5,206 nucleotides of DNA, taken from positions 1 through 5,206 of the forward strand of contig CAJQMW010000203.1 in NCBI GenBank assembly GCA_905479535.1. Reading direction: 5' to 3'. This document shows positions 1-5,206 of the stretch, in pieces. A program made the translations under genes and the position numbers. The first letter of the stretch is position 1. The number at the start of each line of letters is the position of its first letter. This DNA comes from an uncultured Maribacter sp. (GTDB lineage Bacteria > Bacteroidota > Bacteroidia > Flavobacteriales > Flavobacteriaceae). Below the pieces are notes generated by a model. The model worked only from the letters and a program-made list of their open reading frames with translations. It was not told the DNA's origin and did no database searches.

Positions 1-37
1 GGCCAGCTCCAATGATATTTACGGATTTAGAATTCAT
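1..37 (-). CDS. N-terminus of a probable Rossmann-fold (FAD or NAD(P)-binding) protein, partial
   Basis: An ATG at 37-35 shares its A with the last base of the ppsA TAA stop (TAATG) and opens a frame that runs to the window edge. It reads MNSKSVNIIGAG, with the first base (C) of codon 13. A short hydrophobic beta strand followed by GxG is the usual start of a dinucleotide-binding beta-alpha-beta fold, as found in FAD-dependent oxidoreductases and NAD(P)-dependent dehydrogenases. The third glycine of GxGxxG would lie outside the window. The A-rich leader (AAAACAAAATATAA) resembles those of cfa and ppsA, and the 1-nt overlap suggests translational coupling to ppsA. With only 12 residues visible, the exact family, substrate and cofactor cannot be named. 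A chance frame is possible but unlikely given start position, leader and motif together. Confidence 0.6.
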   Translation of the reverse strand, partial: MNSKSVNIIGAG

Positions 38-2454
38 TATTTATATTTTGTTTTCGACAAGTTCCTTTCTGCTAAATTTATATTCTCAATGCCTTTTAAC
101 AGTGCATCCGGATTAAAAGAGATACTATCGATCCCACACTCCACTAAAAATTTAGCGTATTCCGGATAATCACTAGGGGCTTGGCCGCATAAGCCTATTT
201 TCACTCCATGCTTATTCGCTTTTTCAATGGCCATTTTAATCAACAGCATGACGGCAGGGTCAAACGGATCGAATACTTCGCTCAACAATTCTGAATCACG
301 GTCGGCTCCCAAGGCAAGCTGCGTAAGATCATTGGAACCGATGGAAAATCCGTCAAAATATTTGGCAAATTCCTCGGCCAACAGAGCATTGCTCGGTATT
401 TCTACCATCATGTACAGTTGCAGTCCGTCAACGCCCCGTTTTAATCCCCTATTAGCCATCAGTTCTATGACCTTTTTGGCTTCGGCCACATTCCTTACAA
501 AAGGCAGCATCAATTTAACATTGGTGAAACCCATATCTTCCCGGACTATTTTCATCGCTTCGCATTCCATTTCGAAGGCTTCACTATACAATGGGTGGTA
601 ATAGCGCGATGCACCCCTAAAACCGATCATTGGGTTTTGTTCCTTGGGCTCAAACGGATGCCCTCCGATCAGGTTGGCATATTCGTTGGATTTGAAATCG
701 CTCATTCTTACAATGACCTCTTTAGGATAAAATGCCGCTGCGATGTTGGCCGTTGCTTCAGCGAGCCGATGGACGAAATAATCCGGCTTGTCCGTATAAT
801 GACTCGTTAGATCTTCTATCTGCCGCCGCACCTTGGTATCGGTTATCTTTTCGAAATGGCGCAGTGCCATAGGGTGTATCTGAATGGCATTGTTGATAAT
901 GAACTCCATGCGCATCAGCCCTATGCCCTTGTTGGGAAGGACCGCATATTTAAAGGCCATATCGGGATGGCCCAAAATGAGCATTACATCCGTTTTAGGT
1001 ATTTCTATCCGGGAAAGGTCGATTTCCGTTTCATCCCAACTTGCTTCGCCATCATAGACATAGCCCGTATTGCCCTCGGCCGTGGATACCGTGATAAACT
1101 GGCCGTCCTTTATCGTCCGGGTAGCATTACCAGAGCCTACAATAGCGGTTGTGCCTACTTCACGGGCAACAATGGCCGCATGCGATGTCCTTCCCCCTTG
1201 GTCCGTTATGATGGCACCTGCTTTTTTCAATATGGGGTCCCAGTCGGGGTCGGTCCTACCGGTCACAAGTATCTCGCCTTTGGCCAGCTTGTCCATCTCG
1301 GAAGGGGATCTCAGCAACCTTGCCCTTCCTGAAATAATACTGTTGCCGAGGCCAATTCCCTCACAGATCAGTTTGCCTTTTTCTTTAACCGTATATTCTT
1401 TAAAAGTTGTTTTTTGTACCTTTTGGCTATGTACCGTTTCAGGTCTGGCCTGTACGATAAAGAGTTTGCCGCTCGTACCGTCTTTTGCCCATTCTATATC
1501 CATGTGCCTTTTATAATATTGTTCTATAAGCACTGCCCATTCTGCCAGTTGGGTCACTTCGTCATCGTTTAATATAAATTTCTGTTGTTGGTCCAAGGGA
1601 GTGTTTATGTTAATGATGGCTTCTTCCGGTTTTACAATATCATGTACCGATTTCTTGGAGTAGATCATCGTTTTTTCCTTGGTGCCCAACTTTCGGGAAA
1701 TAATGGCTTGCTTAACCTTACCTATAAAAGGTTTGAACACTAAAAATTCATCGGTATTTACGCTTCCCTGTACCACGTTTTCACCCAAACCCCAAGCCCC
1801 GGCAACCAAAGCCACTTTTTCAAAGCCGGTATCGGGATCAAGTGAGAACATCACACCTGAGCAGGCTTTGTCCGAACGCACCATCAATTGTACCCCTACA
1901 GAAAGGGCCACTTTGTTATAGTCAAAGCCATTATCGATACGGTATTTAATGGCCCGATCGGTAAAAAGGGAGGCATAGCAGCGATGACATGCTTTCAGGA
2001 GATTTTCAATGCCGCGCACGTTCAAATAAGTCTCCTGCTGACCTGCGAAACTCGCATTGGGAAGGTCTTCGGCAGTAGCACTGCTGCGGGCCGCAAAAGA
2101 AACATTCTCCCCATTTTGATTCGTTAGGTATTCGTAGCCCTCTTTGATTTTTTCTTCCAATTTTTGATGGAATGAACCGCTTAGCATCAATTGTCTGCAC
2201 TTTTTACCAACCTCCTGTAAATTGGAGAAGTTATCGGTATTGAGAGAGGAATGTATTGTACTTAATTGACTCTTAAAATCGTTATGGTCAAGGAAATCCC
2301 AATAGGCATCGGAAGTAATGGCGAATCCATTTGGGACGGCAATACCCTTACTTGATAGATTTTGATACATTTCACCTAAGGAAGCGTTTTTCCCCCCTAC
2401 CTGTGGGATATCGTTAATCCCGATCTCATCGAAGTATTTGATGTATGTTTTCAT
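37..2454 (-). CDS. ppsA: Phosphoenolpyruvate synthase (pyruvate, water dikinase)
   Basis: Converts pyruvate + ATP + H2O to PEP + AMP + phosphate in the cytoplasm, the entry from pyruvate into gluconeogenesis. The 805 residues are close to E. coli PpsA (about 792). Three domains are visible in order. The N-terminal ATP-grasp domain (about 16-345) has VGGKNASLGEM (19-29), AARSSATAEDLPNASFAGQ (121-139) and IVQARPET (333-340). The mobile phosphohistidine domain (about 375-470) has GGRTSHAAI, with catalytic His425 and regulatory-type Thr423. The C-terminal PEP/pyruvate barrel (about 490-790) has SDFKSNEYANL (585-595), MIGFRGASRY (609-618), EIPSNALLAEEF (685-696), GSNDLTQLALGADRD (706-720) and GLCGQ with Cys756. 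E. coli has Cys where this protein has Ser424, next to the catalytic His. The ATG at 2454 is chosen because family members begin at this point; a TTG at 2520 or ATG at 2505 would add up to 22 atypical residues inside cfa. The first 29 nt overlap the end of cfa. The family is often controlled by Thr phosphorylation near the catalytic His; no such regulator gene is visible here. Confidence 0.97.
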   Translation of the reverse strand: MKTYIKYFDEIGINDIPQVGGKNASLGEMYQNLSSKGIAVPNGFAITSDAYWDFLDHNDFKSQLSTIHSSLNTDNFSNLQEVGKKCRQLMLSGSFHQKLEEKIKEGYEYLTNQNGENVSFAARSSATAEDLPNASFAGQQETYLNVRGIENLLKACHRCYASLFTDRAIKYRIDNGFDYNKVALSVGVQLMVRSDKACSGVMFSLDPDTGFEKVALVAGAWGLGENVVQGSVNTDEFLVFKPFIGKVKQAIISRKLGTKEKTMIYSKKSVHDIVKPEEAIININTPLDQQQKFILNDDEVTQLAEWAVLIEQYYKRHMDIEWAKDGTSGKLFIVQARPETVHSQKVQKTTFKEYTVKEKGKLICEGIGLGNSIISGRARLLRSPSEMDKLAKGEILVTGRTDPDWDPILKKAGAIITDQGGRTSHAAIVAREVGTTAIVGSGNATRTIKDGQFITVSTAEGNTGYVYDGEASWDETEIDLSRIEIPKTDVMLILGHPDMAFKYAVLPNKGIGLMRMEFIINNAIQIHPMALRHFEKITDTKVRRQIEDLTSHYTDKPDYFVHRLAEATANIAAAFYPKEVIVRMSDFKSNEYANLIGGHPFEPKEQNPMIGFRGASRYYHPLYSEAFEMECEAMKIVREDMGFTNVKLMLPFVRNVAEAKKVIELMANRGLKRGVDGLQLYMMVEIPSNALLAEEFAKYFDGFSIGSNDLTQLALGADRDSELLSEVFDPFDPAVMLLIKMAIEKANKHGVKIGLCGQAPSDYPEYAKFLVECGIDSISFNPDALLKGIENINLAERNLSKTKYK

Positions 2455-3619
2455 ATTGTTTTGTTTTAAGGTGATTATTGAACGTCTCTTTTGATCTTGC
2501 CACATGGCGTGAAACGTCAAAGCCGCCCGCCCGCCCGTGCTTGCTAAGCACTATTTGCCAAAGTTGGATGCTCCGCGACCGGAAGGCCCCGGCGCAGGAT
2601 AGCAGATAATACTTCCACATCCTGTAAAAACGGTCCGGATAATTGTTTTTGAGCACGTGCCAGTGGCTGTCAAAATCCTGGAACCACGCCATCAAGGTTT
2701 TGTCATAATGTGTCCCGAAGTTGTGCCAGTCTTCCATCACGAAACGGCCTTCAATGGCCCGGGCTATCTGCTTTATGGAAGGGAGCATGGAATTGGGGAA
2801 TATGTACTTTCCGATCCACGGGTCGGTGGTGCGCACCGAAATATTGCTGCCAATGGTCTGGAGCAGGAAAATACCATTATCTTCAAGGCAGCGTGAAACC
2901 ATTTCCATATAGCTTTTATAATTTTTGTACCCTACGTGCTCGATCATGCCGAGGGAAACTATATGGTCGAACCTTTCGTCCACATCCCTGTAATCCTGCT
3001 GCCTTATCTCCACGGGAAGGCCTTCGCACAATTTTCTGGCAAGTTCAACTTGTTCCTTGGAGATGGTAATGCCCACCACATTGACTCCATAATTCTCAGC
3101 GGCGTATTTTGCAAAGCTGCCCCAGCCGCAACCGATGTCCAATACCCGTTGCCCTTGCTGGAGGCCCAGTTTCCGGCATACCAGTTCCAGTTTGGCTTCT
3201 TGGGCCTCATCGAGGTTTTGGGCTTTATCCCAGTAGGCGCAGGTATACACCATACGCTTGTCCAACATGGCCCTGTATAGATCATTGCCAATATCGTAAT
3301 GATGATGGATGTTGCTATAAACCCTGGTCGGGTTTTGTAGATTCGCGATCACGGCACCCAGGTATCCCAGTACGGCCCGTGGGGTTATTGCATAATTCTT
3401 GTCGAGTCCGGAGCTTAAGAGACGATGGAAAAACCCGTCAAGGGCATCTGCCTCCCACCAGCCGTCCATATAGGCCTCGCCCAACCCCAATGAGCCATGC
3501 ACTACCAATTTATTGTATAGGCGTTCGTCCAATACCCGGATATCCCACGGGCAGCTGCCATTGATCTGGATATCCGCCGATTCCAGTAAGCTTTGTATTT
3601 TTGATTTGTTCCCTTTCAT
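2426..3619 (-). CDS. cfa: Cyclopropane-fatty-acyl-phospholipid synthase
   Basis: Transfers a methylene carbon from S-adenosylmethionine to the cis double bond of phospholipid acyl chains, working at the membrane surface as a soluble enzyme. The 397-residue protein matches E. coli Cfa (382 aa) along its length. The N-terminal lipid-binding region has GSLGLGEAYMDGWWEAD (42-58). It is followed by HHHYDIGNDLY (105-115), the probable catalytic Cys127 in YTCAYW, the SAM-binding motif VLDIGCGWGSFA (159-170), Glu227 in GMIEHVG, DPWIGKYIFPN (266-276), Glu296 in MEDWHNFG and Tyr305. These correspond to E. coli Cys139, Glu239, Glu308 and Tyr317 at a constant offset of 12. The E. coli bicarbonate ligand His266 is Gln254 here (LLQTIG). 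The family normally ends at about Arg371; this frame continues 26 residues to a TGA at 2428-2426, inside ppsA. The ATG at 3619 is preceded by an A-rich leader (TTAAAAGCATAAAAT) 27 bp after nifJ. There is no signal peptide or membrane segment. Confidence 0.96.
   Translation of the reverse strand: MKGNKSKIQSLLESADIQINGSCPWDIRVLDERLYNKLVVHGSLGLGEAYMDGWWEADALDGFFHRLLSSGLDKNYAITPRAVLGYLGAVIANLQNPTRVYSNIHHHYDIGNDLYRAMLDKRMVYTCAYWDKAQNLDEAQEAKLELVCRKLGLQQGQRVLDIGCGWGSFAKYAAENYGVNVVGITISKEQVELARKLCEGLPVEIRQQDYRDVDERFDHIVSLGMIEHVGYKNYKSYMEMVSRCLEDNGIFLLQTIGSNISVRTTDPWIGKYIFPNSMLPSIKQIARAIEGRFVMEDWHNFGTHYDKTLMAWFQDFDSHWHVLKNNYPDRFYRMWKYYLLSCAGAFRSRSIQLWQIVLSKHGRAGGFDVSRHVARSKETFNNHLKTKQYENIHQILR
2455..2470 (-). 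promoter_or_regulatory. A-rich ppsA translation leader inside the cfa tail
   Basis: The coding strand reads CTTAAAACAAAACAAT directly before the ppsA ATG at 2454, with no Shine-Dalgarno motif. The segment is also the last part of the cfa frame, whose stop lies 26 nt past the ppsA start codon's first base. Coupled translation by termination and re-initiation is plausible. The leader supports the ATG at 2454 over the upstream TTG (2520) and ATG (2505). Confidence 0.5.
2523..2536 (-). repeat. Tetranucleotide tract (GGGC)3GG near the 3' end of cfa
   Basis: The coding strand has three and a half perfect copies of GGGC, encoding Gly-Arg-Ala-Gly-Gly (residues 362-366 of Cfa). Because the unit is four bases, gain or loss of one copy shifts the frame. 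Loss of one unit would join Cfa in frame to the open ppsA frame; gain of one would end Cfa at a TGA at 2519-2517. The tract is short, so chance is a fair explanation. Confidence 0.6.
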
Positions 3620-3646
3620 ATTTTATGCTTTTAAGTGATATTACGG
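3620..3646 (-). promoter_or_regulatory. Short nifJ-cfa spacer with A-rich cfa leader
   Basis: The 27-bp spacer holds a second in-frame stop for nifJ and then TTAAAAGCATAAAAT directly before the cfa ATG. There is no Shine-Dalgarno motif and no sequence like the Bacteroidota -7 box (TAnnTTTG). It is therefore read as a translation leader inside an operon, not as a promoter. A-rich, SD-less leaders are usual in Bacteroidota. Confidence 0.5.
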
Positions 3647-5206
3647 TTACATCACGGGGCTAAATTCCTTGGCGCCCCATCCGGACATATCCACATAGGT
3701 TTTCCACCGCAGATCCACCAGTTCCTGGGCGGCTTTCATAAGGCGTTCGGCCTCTTCGGGATGGGTACGGATCAAAATCCTATAGCGCAGTTCATTGTAG
3801 GCATACTCCTTTAATTGTATGGTGGGGGTGGGGGAATCTAGGACAAAAGGGCTTTTGCCCATTTTCCGCAACGTGGGATTATAACGTAGCAAGGGCCAAT
3901 GTCCGCAATCTACCGCCAGTTTCTGTTGGGTCATTCCCTTTTGCATATCTATGCCGTGTGCGATACATTGACTGTACGCCAGTATGATCGAAGGACCGGG
4001 ATAGGCTTCCGCCTCGCGCATGGCCAAAAGGGTTTGCTGCGCGTTGGCGCCCATGGCTACCTGTGCCACATATACATTGCCGTAGGAAATAGCCTGTAAG
4101 GCCAGGTCTTTCTTGCCCACTTTCTTTCCGCCGGCGGCAAATTTTGCGGTAGCGGCCGTCGGGGTGGCTTTGGACATCTGCCCGCCCGTATTGGAGTAGA
4201 CTTCGGTATCCAAAACCAGTACGTTGACGTTCCTGCCCGTGGAAAGGACATGGTCCAACCCTCCGGACCCTATGTCGTATGCCCAACCGTCACCACCTAC
4301 CAACCATACGCTCCTTCTGACCAGATGATCTGCTACGGACAGTAGCTTTTCGGCTGCGTCATTATCCATCTGGGCCAATTTTTTCTTAAGAACGGCAACC
4401 CCTTCCCTTTGCCTGCTTATTTCCGATTCATATAGCTGCTCATTGTTAAGCAAGTCGGCTGTCAATTCTTCGCCCAGGGCAGGGCTCAAGTGCTGTACCA
4501 GCCCCCTTGCCATGGCCAAATGGTTATCGGCCGTTATCCTCATGCCCAGGCCGAATTCGGCATTGTCCTCGAACAAGGAATTGGACCAGGCTGGCCCCCG
4601 GCCTTCTTTATTAGTCGCCCAGGGCGTTGTGGGCTGGTTGCCCCCATAAATAGAGGAGCAGCCCGTAGCATTGGCCACAATGAGGCGCTCCCCGAACAAC
4701 TGGGTAAGCACTTTGATATAGGGCGTTTCACCACAGCCGGCACAGGCCCCGGAAAACTCGAACAGCGGTTCCAGGAACTGCGCGCCCCGTACCGAGGAAA
4801 AATCTACTTCTGCCCGGTCATTAAGCGGCAGGCTTTCAAAGAAGCTGATGTTCTCCCTTTCCTTTTCCAGTACAGGTACCCTTGGCCTCAGGTTGATGGC
4901 CTTGGTACTTTCGTCATCAGGGTCGGTAACCGGGCACACTTCCACACAAAGGTTGCAACCGGTACAATCTTCCACATATACCTGCAGGGTATAGCGCGTC
5001 TCGGGAAATCCGCGGGCATTGATGGGGGCGGACGGAAATTCCTCCGGTGCCGGTTCCAGGTATTCCCTGTTATAAAATTTGGAGCGGATAACGCTGTGCG
5101 GGCATACAAAACTACAGTTGCCGCATTGGATACATATATCTTTCTCCCACTGCGCCACCAGATCGGATAAATTGCGTTTTTCCCAGCGGGTGGTCGCACT
5201 TGGGTA
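3647..5206 (-). CDS. nifJ: Pyruvate:ferredoxin (flavodoxin) oxidoreductase, C-terminal part (5' end outside window)
   Basis: Oxidatively decarboxylates pyruvate with CoA to acetyl-CoA + CO2, passing electrons to ferredoxin or flavodoxin; the reverse direction is possible with strong reductant. The frame is open to the right edge, so only the last 519 residues of a protein usually near 1,180 are seen. The fragment starts at YPSATTRWEKRN. A two-cluster ferredoxin domain follows, with Cys25/28/31/35 (CIQCGNCSFVCP) and Cys81/84/87/91 (CTGCNLCVEVCP). The thiamine diphosphate domain carries the proximal 4Fe-4S ligands Cys155, Cys158, Cys183 and Cys414; the last three have the same spacing (25 and 231) as in Desulfovibrio africanus PFOR. 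The ThDP/Mg segment is GGDGWAYDIG, then DTEVYSNTGGQ, giving Asp306, Thr334, Val336 and Asn339. The protein ends at EFSPVM with no C-terminal extension like the oxygen-protective domain VII of D. africanus. The stop is doubled (TAA CCG TAA). It is the most upstream gene visible in the row. Confidence 0.97.
   Translation of the reverse strand, partial: YPSATTRWEKRNLSDLVAQWEKDICIQCGNCSFVCPHSVIRSKFYNREYLEPAPEEFPSAPINARGFPETRYTLQVYVEDCTGCNLCVEVCPVTDPDDESTKAINLRPRVPVLEKERENISFFESLPLNDRAEVDFSSVRGAQFLEPLFEFSGACAGCGETPYIKVLTQLFGERLIVANATGCSSIYGGNQPTTPWATNKEGRGPAWSNSLFEDNAEFGLGMRITADNHLAMARGLVQHLSPALGEELTADLLNNEQLYESEISRQREGVAVLKKKLAQMDNDAAEKLLSVADHLVRRSVWLVGGDGWAYDIGSGGLDHVLSTGRNVNVLVLDTEVYSNTGGQMSKATPTAATAKFAAGGKKVGKKDLALQAISYGNVYVAQVAMGANAQQTLLAMREAEAYPGPSIILAYSQCIAHGIDMQKGMTQQKLAVDCGHWPLLRYNPTLRKMGKSPFVLDSPTPTIQLKEYAYNELRYRILIRTHPEEAERLMKAAQELVDLRWKTYVDMSGWGAKEFSPVM

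Noticed and set aside
1..60. Transcription terminator after ppsA
   Set aside because: There is no inverted repeat followed by a T-run on the coding strand; instead another reading frame starts at the ppsA stop.
2455..2520. Longer PEP synthase start at TTG 2520 (or ATG 2505)
   Set aside because: The 22 extra residues are unlike PEP synthase N-termini, lie within the cfa frame, and the family start MKTYIKYFDEIG begins at the ATG at 2454 behind an A-rich leader.
2507..2540. A recent frameshift in the GGGC tract that destroyed the Cfa end
   Set aside because: The residues after the tract (GGFDVSR) still align with the E. coli Cfa end, so the frame through Arg371 appears original; only the tail beyond it is unusual.
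2455..2800. Internal promoter for ppsA within cfa
   Set aside because: I looked for the Bacteroidota TAnnTTTG box on the coding strand in the region just upstream of ppsA and found none; only TTTG without the TA was seen.
3647..5158. A complete 503-residue iron-sulfur/ThDP protein starting at GTG 5158
   Set aside because: The frame continues upstream to the window edge with NifJ-type residues (YPSATTRWEKRN), so 5158 is an internal Val codon of a larger protein.
4490..5170. Plus-strand open frame of 226 codons opposite nifJ
   Set aside because: It lies wholly antisense to a strongly conserved coding region, shows no recognisable motif and no leader; it is a shadow frame. The same applies to other plus-strand frames, for example 856-1332 opposite ppsA.

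Overview
The window holds part of one minus-strand gene row and very little else. Read in transcription order (from high to low coordinates) it contains: the C-terminal part of a pyruvate:ferredoxin/flavodoxin oxidoreductase (nifJ, cut by the right edge); a complete cyclopropane-fatty-acyl-phospholipid synthase (cfa); a complete phosphoenolpyruvate synthase (ppsA); and the first 12 codons of a fourth gene that begins like a dinucleotide-binding (Rossmann) protein and is cut by the left edge. Junctions are tight: 27 bp between nifJ and cfa, a 29-nt overlap of cfa with ppsA, and a 1-nt TAATG overlap of ppsA with the fourth gene. The arrangement looks like one polycistronic unit. I see no RNA gene, mobile element, CRISPR array or convincing terminator.

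The likely host is a member of the Bacteroidota, probably a marine-type flavobacterium of medium GC. This rests on the A-rich leaders without Shine-Dalgarno motif before all three visible starts and on general protein flavour. It is an inference and cannot be fixed to a genus from this window.

Metabolically, the first and third genes meet at pyruvate. The oxidoreductase interconverts pyruvate and acetyl-CoA + CO2 using low-potential ferredoxin or flavodoxin. PEP synthase lifts pyruvate to PEP at the cost of ATP to AMP, as in gluconeogenesis. The lipid-modifying Cfa between them converts unsaturated membrane acyl chains to cyclopropane chains with S-adenosylmethionine, a typical stationary-phase or stress activity. 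A shared low-oxygen, starvation or stress role would fit but is not shown by the sequence.

The core genes are known families. The points worth a second look are: Gln in place of the expected bicarbonate-ligand His in the Cfa active site; a 26-residue Cfa tail that runs past the usual family end into ppsA; a (GGGC)3GG slippage-prone tract where loss of one unit would fuse Cfa in frame to PEP synthase; a drop in GC inside ppsA; and the start of the fourth gene.
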